Assembly: GCA_041483455.1 (NCBI GenBank) | Contig: JBGPFS010000165.1 | Span: 1 to 5,952, forward strand | Length of the DNA: 5,952 bases | Source: JBGPFS01 sp041483455 | Lineage (GTDB): Bacteria; Chloroflexota; Limnocylindria; Limnocylindrales; CSP1-4 | Reading direction: 5' to 3' | In this document: piece by piece, positions 1-5,847 of the stretch | Layout: the number at the start of each line of letters is the position of its first letter | Numbering within the stretch: the first letter of the stretch is position 1 | Translations under genes and position numbers: made by a program | The notes under the pieces: model-generated | Databases searched by the model: none | What the model was told of the DNA's origin: nothing | What the model saw: the letters and a program-made list of their open reading frames with translations, nothing else

Positions 1-1391
1 CGGTGACGAGCCTCGACGCGAAGCATCACCTCGCGCGAGGGTCGAAGGCTGAGCAGGATCCTCGGCTCGACCGGAGCGGGATCTGCCGGAAGGAACCGTC
101 GGGCGCGGAGGAGGAGTGCGAGGCCGATGATCCCGATCGTCCATGCGAGGTGCTCCCCGAGACAGCTTCGCCCGCCGATGCCGAACGGCGCGTAGGCGCC
201 CCGAGGGAGCGATCCGCTCGGGGTCTCCCGCCAGCGGTCCGGCCGGAAGGTATCGGGGTCCGCGAACCGAGCCGCGTCCCGATGCGTGACGGCCTGGCTG
301 AGGAGCACGATCGTGCCCCGCGGCACCGCGATCCCGGCGACGGTGCAGTCGCGAACGGCCTGCCGACCCGTGCTGTAGACGGGCGGGTAGAGCCGGAGCG
401 TATCGCGGAGAACGTCACCGACGTGGACCAGGCGCGGGAGATCGGTGGCGGTCGGCTCGCGGTCAGCCAGGACCGCGTCCACCTCCGCCGCGACGCGCTC
501 CGACACCGCCGGGTGGCGGGCGAGCAGGTACAGCGCCCAGGTCAGGAGGAGTCCCGGATCCTCGCGGCTCTCGACAAGCAGGGACACCGCGTTGTCGCGC
601 AGGAGACGATCGGTGAGCCAGGGGAGCTCCGGCTGTCGCAGAAGCAGCTCGCCGAGCAGGTCGGGGCCGCCGAACGCCCGTTGACGTCGTGCGTCCAACA
701 GGCCGTAGACCAGCTCGTCGAGGGACGCGACTGCCCGGCGCCGCCGCGCGGCTCGACGCGTCGGCAGCCAGTCGGGCCGGAGGTAGAGGAGCAGGGAGTC
801 GACCCGTTCCTGGAAGTCGGCGTCCGTCACGGCGAGCGCAACGGCCACCCGCTCGACGTCGGCGTCCGTTACGTCTGCCCCGAAGATGACCTGTCCGCCG
901 ATCCGCTGGGAGAGCCGCATCGTCTCCTTGAGCGTCTCGATCACGCTGCCTGGCGCCCAGCGCTCGATAGTCGCCGTGATCTCCTCGGCGATCATCGGCA
1001 GGTGCGCCGCCATTCTCTCGGGGCTGAAGAGCGGCTCGAGGAGGGCGCGCTGGCGCGACCAGGCCTCGCCCTCGGCTGCGAACAGGGAGTCGCCGATGAC
1101 GGAGCGGGCGGCGCGGCGGATGACGGGCGCCTTCCGGAACGACACCGCCTCGCGCACGAGCACGTCCTCGGCGGCCTGTGCGCTCGTGAGCAGGAGGACG
1201 GGGATCGGCCCGAAGCGCAGGCGAACCGCATCGCCGTACTCCGCCGTCCACCGGCGGAACGTCCCGAGTGGGTCGGCGGCGTAGGCGGGCTGATGACCGA
1301 ACAGGCGGTGCCCGGTCGGCGGCCCTGGGATCTGTCCCGGGCCGCGGGCTGCCGCCTGATGCGGCGGACCGCCTCGTCGGAGCGGCGACAC
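1..1391 (-). CDS. Cytochrome P450, atypical, C-terminus cut by window edge
   Basis: Heme-thiolate enzyme, normally a monooxygenase needing separate electron donors; substrate unknown. About 463 residues are visible, close to full bacterial P450 length, so only a few are probably missing; no stop codon interrupts the frame. Seen: a proline-rich hinge (IPGPPTGHRLFG, near residue 21), helix-C W111xxxR115 (contacts heme propionate in the family), the meander FRPDRW (382-387), and the heme loop FGIGGRSCLG (403-412) with Cys410 as the iron ligand. There is no N-terminal membrane anchor, so it is probably cytosolic. Odd: the helix-I AGx(E/D)T motif reads ESREDP (274-279) and the helix-K ExxR reads DTLR (330-333). 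Codon third positions are richer in A/T than in the neighbours. I chose the GTG at 1391 because GAGGAGGG lies about 10 nt upstream. ATG 1421 is the alternative, and an in-frame TGA just above it excludes anything longer. Family assignment is firm; catalytic activity is uncertain. Confidence 0.93.
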   Translation of the reverse strand, partial: MSPLRRGGPPHQAAARGPGQIPGPPTGHRLFGHQPAYAADPLGTFRRWTAEYGDAVRLRFGPIPVLLLTSAQAAEDVLVREAVSFRKAPVIRRAARSVIGDSLFAAEGEAWSRQRALLEPLFSPERMAAHLPMIAEEITATIERWAPGSVIETLKETMRLSQRIGGQVIFGADVTDADVERVAVALAVTDADFQERVDSLLLYLRPDWLPTRRAARRRRAVASLDELVYGLLDARRQRAFGGPDLLGELLLRQPELPWLTDRLLRDNAVSLLVESREDPGLLLTWALYLLARHPAVSERVAAEVDAVLADREPTATDLPRLVHVGDVLRDTLRLYPPVYSTGRQAVRDCTVAGIAVPRGTIVLLSQAVTHRDAARFADPDTFRPDRWRETPSGSLPRGAYAPFGIGGRSCLGEHLAWTIGIIGLALLLRARRFLPADPAPVEPRILLSLRPSREVMLRVEARH

Positions 1392-1400
1392 TCGGACGCA

Positions 1401-1408
1401 CCCTCCTC
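1401..1408 (-). promoter_or_regulatory. Ribosome binding site for the P450 (GAGGAGGG)
   Basis: On the minus strand GAGGAGGG, a near-perfect anti-Shine-Dalgarno match, ends 9 nt before the GTG at 1391. The competing ATG at 1421 has no comparable motif at a usable distance, so this site decides the start. Confidence 0.55.
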
Positions 1409-1419
1409 GAACGCGGTCC

Positions 1420-1449
1420 ATCCTGGAACCCCGAGCGCACCGAGGTCAA
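1420..1449 (-). promoter_or_regulatory. Candidate sigma70-type promoter for the P450
   Basis: On the minus strand TTGACC (1449-1444, five of six to the -35 consensus) is followed after 18 bp by CAGGAT (1425-1420, three of six to TATAAT). Transcription would start near 1413, giving a leader of about 22 nt that contains the GAGGAGGG site and excludes the ATG at 1421. The fit with the ribosome site is the main support; the -10 box is weak. Confidence 0.35.
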
Positions 1450-1503
1450 GCAGCGACACGCCTTGGGGTGTGGCATGGAGGCCCGGGCAAGCCTCGGTCG
1501 GAC

Positions 1504-1509
1504 TAGACT
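1504..1509 (+). promoter_or_regulatory. Candidate -10 box (TAGACT) for the aldolase gene
   Basis: TAGACT fits the TANNNT pattern of a -10 element and lies about 30 nt before the aldolase ATG. No convincing -35 hexamer is found 17 bp upstream. It sits in the 147-bp divergent spacer shared with the P450, which otherwise holds only a weak GAGGC/GCCTC inverted repeat (1478-1495). Confidence 0.3.
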
Positions 1510-1527
1510 CGGGGGCGGGTCCCACAC

Positions 1528-1532
1528 AGGAG
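1528..1532 (+). promoter_or_regulatory. Ribosome binding site for the aldolase (AGGAG)
   Basis: AGGAG is separated by 6 nt from the ATG at 1539. This fixes the aldolase start within a reading frame that otherwise stays open, without coding meaning, back to the left edge of the window. Confidence 0.7.
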
Positions 1533-1538
1533 CGACGC

Positions 1539-2324
1539 ATGAGCACCCCGACCGCCTCCACGCCGATGGTCCCCGACCTCGCCGCCCGCCTGCGCGGCGA
1601 CCGATTCCTCCTCGGTACCTGGCTGACGATCCTCGACCCGATCGTGCCCGAGCTGCTCGCCGGCTCCGGGTTCGACCTCCTGATCGCCGACGGCGAGCAC
1701 GGCCCGGTCGCCACCTCGGACCTGATCGCGATCCTCGTCGCGACCCGGGCCGCCGGCGTGCCGGTCCTCTACCGGGTGGCCGCGAACGAGCCGGTCCGGA
1801 TCATGCACGCGCTCGATTCGGGGGCCGCGGGCGTCGTCATCCCGCAGGTCCGGACGGTCGACGACGTCGAGCGGGCGGTCGCCTGGTGCCGCTACCCGCC
1901 GGCCGGCCTGCGCGGCGTGGCCCCGCGGCGCGCCTCCGAGTACGGGCGGCGGACCGGGGCATACCTCGGGGCGGCCGACGAGCTGGTCGTGTGCTGCATC
2001 CAGATCGAGACCCGCGAGGCGTTCGAGCGGCTCGACGACCTGCTCTCCGTCCCGGGGGTCGATACGCTGCTCGTCGGCCCGAACGACTTCGCGGCCGCGC
2101 TCGGGCACCTGGGCGACCTGACCCATCCGGAGGTCGAGGCGGCCATCGCGCACGTGGTCGCGCGGGCGCAGGCCCATGGGATCCCGGCCGGCATCTGGAC
2201 GCCCTCGCCGACGATCGCCCGAGAGCGGCGCGCCCAGGGGTTCCGCTGGGCGACGGTCGGCGCGGACTACGGCTTCATGCTGGCCGCGGCCGATGCCGCG
2301 GTCCGGGACGTCTCGGGCGGCTGA
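1539..2324 (+). CDS. HpcH/HpaI family metal-dependent (class II) aldolase
   Basis: Predicted cytosolic carbon-carbon lyase of 261 residues, the usual length for HpaI (4-hydroxy-2-oxoheptanedioate aldolase) and GarL (2-dehydro-3-deoxyglucarate aldolase), which split a 2-oxo acid into pyruvate and an aldehyde. Seen: GFDLLIADGEH (44-54), with His54 at the family's catalytic base position; Arg79 in the PVLYRV strand; GAAGVVIPQV (95-104); YPPAGLRGV (119-127); Glu157 in QIETREA and Asp183 in GPNDFA, the two metal-binding carboxylates. All catalytic positions are therefore present. The ATG at 1539 is supported by AGGAG 6 nt upstream. Divergent from the P450 and convergent with the nuclease gene, so probably monocistronic. 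No neighbour belongs to aromatic or sugar-acid catabolism, so the physiological substrate cannot be named; citrate-lyase-beta-like activity is less likely given the length and the GEH motif. Confidence 0.92.
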   Translation: MSTPTASTPMVPDLAARLRGDRFLLGTWLTILDPIVPELLAGSGFDLLIADGEHGPVATSDLIAILVATRAAGVPVLYRVAANEPVRIMHALDSGAAGVVIPQVRTVDDVERAVAWCRYPPAGLRGVAPRRASEYGRRTGAYLGAADELVVCCIQIETREAFERLDDLLSVPGVDTLLVGPNDFAAALGHLGDLTHPEVEAAIAHVVARAQAHGIPAGIWTPSPTIARERRAQGFRWATVGADYGFMLAAADAAVRDVSGG

Positions 2325-2386
2325 GGGGCTCGGGCGGGCTGGCCGGCGGCTGAGCCGGGGCAAGCGGGACCCGGCGGCTGGGCGGG
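2325..2386. terminator. Convergent spacer with GC-rich hairpin, possible terminator
   Basis: This 62-bp gap lies between the facing stop codons of the aldolase and nuclease genes. It holds CCGGC (2343-2347) and GCCGG (2354-2358), able to form a 5-bp stem with a 6-nt loop, and a direct repeat of CCGGCGGCTG (2343-2352 and 2371-2380). No T-tract follows on either strand, so intrinsic termination is only a possibility suggested by position. Confidence 0.25.
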
Positions 2387-4075
2387 TCAGTCGAGCTCGA
2401 CCCGCTCGTGCCAGACCGGCACGTGGGTCGGCAGGCCGAGCGCGCGGACCTTCGGCTCGAGGGCTTCCTGGCCAGCCGGGTCGCCGTGGACCAGGAAGAC
2501 CCGGCGGGGGAAGCCAGGATCGCCGGCCGCCTTGCCGGCCGTGAAGTCGCGCAGCCAGTCGAGCAGCTCGGACTCGTCGGCGTGGGCGCTGAACCCGCTG
2601 ATCGAGCGGATCTGGCAGCGAACGGCCCGCTCCTGGCCGTCGATGCGGACGGTCTTCGTGCCCGCCTGGAGATGGGCGCCCATCGTGCCGACGCCCTGGT
2701 AGCCGACGAACAGGATCACCGCCGCCGGGTCGTCGATGAGGTTGCGGAGGTGGCCCACGACCCGGCCGCCGGTGAGCATCCCGTTCGAGGCGACGATCAG
2801 GTACGGCCGTTTCGCCCGGGCGATCGCCACGGAATCCTTCACGTCGTTGGTGACGATCTGGTTCGGGTAGTCGAGCGGCGATTCGTTCGCGGCCAGCAGC
2901 CGGGCCGTCTCGTCGTCGTACATCTCGGGATGGTGGCGGTAGACGTCCGAGGCCTTGGAGGCCATCGGCGAGTCGAGGTAGAGCGGCAGGAGCGGGATCT
3001 TGCCGGCGCCGATCAGCCGGTCGAGCGCGTAGACCACCTCCTGCGTCCGCCCGATGGCGAACGAAGGGACGAGGAGCACACCGTCGTGCTCGGCCACCAG
3101 CCGGACGGTCTCGGCCAGGATCCGGATCGATTCGGCCTCCGGCTCGTGCTCCCGCCCGCCGTAGGTCGACTCGCACAGGACGTAGTCGGCGTCGCGCATG
3201 ATCGTCGGGTCGCGCAGGATCGGGGTATCGCGCCGGCCGAGGTCGCCCGAGAACACGATCGTCCGTTCGGGCCCGCCCTCGCGCTCGATCACCCGCAGCC
3301 GGATGATCGCCGAACCGAGGATGTGCCCGGCGTCGACGAAGGTGGCGTGGATCCCCGGCGCCACCTCGAGCTCCTCGCCGTACCGGACGGCCGAGAAGCG
3401 CGCCAGCGAGGCGCGGGCGTCGCGCTCGTCGTAGAGCGGCGCCTCCAGGTCGACCTCGAGGTGGGGCGGCTGGGCCCGCAGGGCCTCCTCGGGATCCCGG
3501 CCGGCCCGCGCGATCATGGCGTGGATGGGGTCGCCGGCCGCCTGCGCCGCGGGGATCCGGAGGACGGGCTCGATCGTCGTGGGGACGTGGTCGCCCGTCG
3601 GCGCGCCACCGCCCGTCGGCGCGCCGTCGCCGGTCGCCGGCAGCGCGTCGTCGTGGGCAGCCAGCTCGACCGCCGCTTCGAGCGCGTCCTGGTCCCGCCG
3701 GTCCTCGGCCGCGGCCTTGTCCGGATGGCGCAGCTGCCAGCGCGCGTCGCGCTTGGCGAACTCCTCCTGGAGCTTGCCCGAGTCGAGCAGGACCAGCCCG
3801 GCCAGCTCGATCGTGGCGGATGTCGCGTGGATCGGGCCGCGGAAGCCCTCCTTGACCACGTGCGGGATGAGGCCGCAGTGGTCCAGGTGGGCGTGGGTGA
3901 GGAGCATCGCATCGAGGCCCGCCGGGTCGTAGGCCAGCGGGATCCGGTTCCGGATCGACTCGTTCGGGGCGCCCTGGAACATCCCGCAGTCGATGAGCAG
4001 GCGAGCCCGCTCGGTGGTCAGGAGGTACTGCGACCCGGTCACCGTGGTCGCCCCGCCAAGGAAGTGGAGGTCCAT
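2387..4075 (-). CDS. MBL-fold beta-CASP ribonuclease-like protein with long insertion
   Basis: Predicted cytosolic two-metal RNA hydrolase of the CPSF73-like/RNA-metabolising metallo-beta-lactamase family (562 residues). Seen: THAHLDHCG with H61, H63, D65, H66; H251 in DAGHILGSA; D278 in FSGDLGR (zinc ligands); then beta-CASP motifs A (E302 in CESTYGGR), B (H498 in FSAHAD) and C (H530 in LVHGD). All expected ligands are present, so an active enzyme is likely. Bacterial relatives of this type are, from memory, about 430-470 residues; the excess sits at about residues 111-211, a charged and then Ala/Gly/Pro/Thr-rich insert carrying GAPTGG-GAPTGD repeats. The ATG at 4075 begins MDLHFLGG, the normal first beta strand. 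The frame runs open further upstream, but that stretch is antisense to the membrane protein gene and meaningless. No Shine-Dalgarno motif is visible before the ATG. The precise RNA substrate (mRNA decay or 3'-end processing) cannot be told. Confidence 0.93.
   Translation of the reverse strand: MDLHFLGGATTVTGSQYLLTTERARLLIDCGMFQGAPNESIRNRIPLAYDPAGLDAMLLTHAHLDHCGLIPHVVKEGFRGPIHATSATIELAGLVLLDSGKLQEEFAKRDARWQLRHPDKAAAEDRRDQDALEAAVELAAHDDALPATGDGAPTGGGAPTGDHVPTTIEPVLRIPAAQAAGDPIHAMIARAGRDPEEALRAQPPHLEVDLEAPLYDERDARASLARFSAVRYGEELEVAPGIHATFVDAGHILGSAIIRLRVIEREGGPERTIVFSGDLGRRDTPILRDPTIMRDADYVLCESTYGGREHEPEAESIRILAETVRLVAEHDGVLLVPSFAIGRTQEVVYALDRLIGAGKIPLLPLYLDSPMASKASDVYRHHPEMYDDETARLLAANESPLDYPNQIVTNDVKDSVAIARAKRPYLIVASNGMLTGGRVVGHLRNLIDDPAAVILFVGYQGVGTMGAHLQAGTKTVRIDGQERAVRCQIRSISGFSAHADESELLDWLRDFTAGKAAGDPGFPRRVFLVHGDPAGQEALEPKVRALGLPTHVPVWHERVELD
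3592..3627. repeat. 18-bp-period tandem repeat inside the nuclease gene
   Basis: CGCCCGTCGGCGCGCC occurs at 3592-3607 and again at 3610-3625, a period of 18 bp. On the coding (minus) strand it gives two in-frame copies of a six-residue GAPTG(G/D) unit at about residues 151-162. Being a multiple of three, copy-number change would keep the frame. Confidence 0.8.
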
Positions 4076-4108
4076 GGGGCGGAGTGTGCCACTGCGGGCG
4101 GCCGGATG

Positions 4109-4157
4109 CCCGGGTGCATGGGTGCGCACGCGCCCGGGTGCTCGAAGCCCCGGGTGC
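4109..4157. repeat. Phased direct repeats (CCCGGGTGC) in divergent spacer
   Basis: CCCGGGTGC occurs exactly at 4109-4117, 4133-4141 and 4149-4157. The shared core GGGTGC occurs a fourth time at 4120-4125, giving steps of 8, 16 and 16 bp. A perfect 8-bp palindrome GTGCGCAC lies at 4122-4129. The array fills the gap between the divergent nuclease and membrane protein genes and ends 3 bp before the -10-like TAGGAT. This is the position of an operator or of a foldable leader for the minus-strand gene; protein binding is inference. Confidence 0.5.
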
Positions 4158-4159
4158 CC

Positions 4160-4165
4160 TAGGAT
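4160..4165 (+). promoter_or_regulatory. Candidate -10 box (TAGGAT) for a leaderless transcript
   Basis: TAGGAT (TANNNT pattern) ends 7 nt before the ATG at 4173. This is the spacing expected if transcription starts at, or next to, that ATG, giving a leaderless mRNA. No Shine-Dalgarno motif is seen before either 4173 or 4193, which agrees. There is no clear -35 box; the repeat array occupies that place. Confidence 0.4.
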
Positions 4166-4172
4166 GCCGATC

Positions 4173-4193
4173 ATGGCGCAGCCCGACTCCTGA
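4173..4193 (+). CDS. Six-codon leader ORF (MAQPDS) overlapping the next start
   Basis: ATG GCG CAG CCC GAC TCC TGA encodes MAQPDS. Its stop codon shares one base with the ATG of the membrane protein gene (TGATG at 4191-4195). It may be a leaderless leader peptide whose termination hands ribosomes to the downstream start by coupling, since that start has no ribosome site of its own. It is far too short to judge by codon statistics and could be chance. Confidence 0.3.
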   Translation: MAQPDS

Positions 4194-4849
4194 TGCGAGC
4201 GCGATCCGTCCTCCTCGCCGCCGCGCCGCGCCTGCCCGGGCTGCTGGTCGGGCTCGTGCTGTTCGGGATCGGGATCGCCTTCATGGCCGCCGCCGGCCTG
4301 GGCCTCGGGCCATGGGAGGCGTTCCACCAGGGGATCGCCCGGATCACCGGCCTGTCGCTGGGGACGGTCAGCATCGTGGTCGGTATCCCGATCCTGGCGC
4401 TCTGGTGGCCGATCGGCGAGCGGCCCGGGATCGGGACGATCGCGAACGTGGTCGTCATCGGGGCCGCGACGAACCTCGCCCTGGCGGTCCTGCCGGTGCC
4501 CGTGATCGTCGTCGTGCAGCTCGCCTACATGCTCGGCGGCGTCGTCCTCATCGGGCTGGCCTCGGGGCTCTACCTCGCCGCCGACCTCGGCGCCGGGCCG
4601 CGCGACGGGCTGATGACCGGCCTGCACCACCGCTTCGGCTGGTCGATCCGGCGGGCCCGGACCGCGATCGAGGTGACGGTCCTCATCCTGGGCTGGCTCC
4701 TCGGCGGGACGATCGGGCTCGGCACGCTCGTCTTCGCGCTGGGCATCGGCCCGCTCGTCCAGGTCTTCCTGGGGATCTTCGACCCGAGCGGTCGGCTGGC
4801 TCGTCGGCGCGCCCGGACGCTCGAGGCGGACGCGACCGGCTCGGAGTAG
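4193..4849 (+). CDS. YczE/YyaS/YitT-like integral membrane protein
   Basis: Multi-pass inner-membrane protein of 218 residues, resembling Bacillus YczE and relatives, whose biochemical role is not established. Seen: about five or six hydrophobic segments (roughly residues 15-35, 57-72, 83-101, 103-130, 160-174 and 176-195). Two matching signatures, LGLGPWEAF (36-44) and LGAGPRDGL (132-140), each follow a glycine-rich membrane segment and suggest an internal two-fold repeat. The segment WSIRRARTAIEV (150-161) is also typical of the family. The arginine-rich C-terminal tail (201-208, RLARRRAR) is probably cytoplasmic by the positive-inside rule. An in-frame TAG at 4160 rules out a longer start. 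No ribosome site precedes ATG 4193, which overlaps the stop of a six-codon ORF. Its stop codon lies 11 bp from the stop of the convergent ctaB. A transport role is possible but unproven. Confidence 0.88.
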   Translation: MRARSVLLAAAPRLPGLLVGLVLFGIGIAFMAAAGLGLGPWEAFHQGIARITGLSLGTVSIVVGIPILALWWPIGERPGIGTIANVVVIGAATNLALAVLPVPVIVVVQLAYMLGGVVLIGLASGLYLAADLGAGPRDGLMTGLHHRFGWSIRRARTAIEVTVLILGWLLGGTIGLGTLVFALGIGPLVQVFLGIFDPSGRLARRRARTLEADATGSE

Positions 4850-4864
4850 CCCGACCGAGGCTAC
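4846..4864. terminator. Hairpin embracing both convergent stop codons
   Basis: GTAGCC (4846-4851) and GGCTAC (4859-4864) are perfect 6-bp inverted repeats with a 7-nt loop. The TAG of the membrane protein gene lies in one arm and the TAG of ctaB in the other. CCCGACCG is also directly repeated at 4850-4857 and 4864-4871. Because the hairpin is the same on both strands it could act as a bidirectional terminator or mRNA 3'-end stabiliser, although no T-tract follows on either side. Confidence 0.4.
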
Positions 4865-5847
4865 CCGACCGGGATCGCCACCAGGGCATCGAGCGCGATC
4901 GCCGCGAAGAGCAGGGTCAGGTAGCTGATCGAGAACCGGTAGAGGCGGATCGCACCGGCCGTCGATTGCTCCTCGGACGTTCCGACCCGCCAGAGCCGGT
5001 AGGCGCGCCAGAGGAAGAGCGTGCCCATGACGAGGGCCGTTACCAGGTAGATCAGGCCCATCCGCCCGACCGCGAAGAAGACCAGCGAGATCGCCACGAG
5101 CAGGATGGTGTAGAGACCGATCTGGCGGGTCGTCTCGGGGATCCCGCGGACCACGGGCAGCATCGGGATCCGGGCGGCCGCGTAGTCCTTGCGGATCCGC
5201 AGCGAGAGCGCCCAGAAGTGGGGCGGCGTCCAGTAGAAGACGATCGCGAAGAGGAAGAGCGCGGAGATCCCGACCGATCCCGTGACGGCCGCCCAGCCGA
5301 TGAGCGGGGGCAGCGCGCCCGCCGCCCCACCGATGACGATGTTCTGGGGCGTCGTCCGCTTGAGGAGCATGGTGTACACGCCGACGTAGAAGGCGATCGC
5401 GAGCAGCGTCAGGAACGCCGCGACGAGATTCACGAAGCCGGCCATGACCGCGATCGAGACGACCCCGAGGACGAGCCCGAAGACGACCGCCCGCTCGGGC
5501 TCCACCTCGTGGGCCGGGAGCGGCCGGCGGCGGGTCCGCGCCATCAGCTCGTCGATGTCGCGGTCGAGGTAGCAGTTGATCGCGTTGGCGCTGCCCGCGG
5601 CGAGCGACCCCCCGACGATCGTCCAGACCGCCAGGATCGCCCAGTCGACCGGCCGGATGCCGGGCACGTCGCGGGTCGCGAGGACCATCGCCGGGATGGT
5701 CGTGACGAGGAGCAGCTCGATGATCCGGGGCTTGGTCAGCGCGACGTAGGCGCGGATCGTGGCGCCCCGGGTCGACGCATTGCCGGCGGGGGCGGCGGAG
5801 GCGGACGCGGCGGGGGCCGCGGGCGCGGCGGGGGCCGCGGCCGTCAT
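4861..5847 (-). CDS. ctaB: Protoheme IX farnesyltransferase (heme O synthase, CtaB/CyoE/COX10)
   Basis: Membrane UbiA-superfamily prenyltransferase that adds a farnesyl group to heme b to make heme O, the precursor of heme A for heme-copper terminal oxidases. From ATG 5847 it has 328 residues, slightly above the usual 300. Seen: LTKPRIIELLL (37-47); the Mg-diphosphate motif N91xxxD95xxxD99 in NCYLDRDID; KRTTPQNIVIGGAAGALPP (163-181), typical of heme O synthases rather than other UbiA enzymes; YWTPPHFW (205-212); the second aspartate motif DYAAARIPMLP (221-231); and about nine hydrophobic segments. Residues 3-25 are an Ala/Pro/Ser low-complexity stretch. A GGGGGA run 4 nt before ATG 5847 is a modest ribosome site. 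The frame has no stop from there to the right edge (GTG 5892 is another start), so this may be the C-terminal domain of a longer protein. It implies aerobic respiration. Confidence 0.95.
   Translation of the reverse strand: MTAAAPAAPAAPAASASAAPAGNASTRGATIRAYVALTKPRIIELLLVTTIPAMVLATRDVPGIRPVDWAILAVWTIVGGSLAAGSANAINCYLDRDIDELMARTRRRPLPAHEVEPERAVVFGLVLGVVSIAVMAGFVNLVAAFLTLLAIAFYVGVYTMLLKRTTPQNIVIGGAAGALPPLIGWAAVTGSVGISALFLFAIVFYWTPPHFWALSLRIRKDYAAARIPMLPVVRGIPETTRQIGLYTILLVAISLVFFAVGRMGLIYLVTALVMGTLFLWRAYRLWRVGTSEEQSTAGAIRLYRFSISYLTLLFAAIALDALVAIPVG
5806..5841. repeat. 18-bp tandem repeat in the ctaB N-terminal region
   Basis: Two adjoining copies of CGCGGCGGGGGCCGCGG plus one base (5806-5823 and 5824-5841; last base G or C) encode the AAP-type repeat after ctaB residue 2 on the minus strand. 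The unit length keeps frame. It lies in a probably unstructured tail or interdomain linker. Confidence 0.75.

Noticed and set aside
1..1391. P450 as a pseudogene
   Set aside because: Despite the altered motifs there is no stop or frameshift over about 463 codons, and the heme loop, helix-C WxxxR and meander motifs are preserved.
463..1527. Minus-strand open frame of 354 codons over the P450
   Set aside because: A frame-shifted shadow of the P450, rich in Arg/Pro with no recognisable motif; the neighbouring frame carries all the P450 motifs.
3..1538. Very long plus-strand open frame running into the aldolase
   Set aside because: It is antisense to the P450, whose motifs are clear. Its translation is Arg/Glu/Pro-rich without any domain, and a ribosome site marks the real aldolase start at 1539.
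1503..3176. Minus-strand open frame of 557 codons spanning two genes
   Set aside because: It lies antisense to the aldolase and out of frame with the nuclease, crosses two gene boundaries and lacks motifs.
2408..4162. Plus-strand open frame of 584 codons
   Set aside because: Antisense shadow of the nuclease gene caused by extreme GC third positions; its Val/Asp/Arg-rich composition has no domain.
4076..4630. Upstream extension of the nuclease frame (longer N-terminus)
   Set aside because: It would be antisense to the membrane protein gene, reads as His/Asp/Pro/Arg-rich nonsense, and the normal MBL first strand begins at the ATG at 4075.
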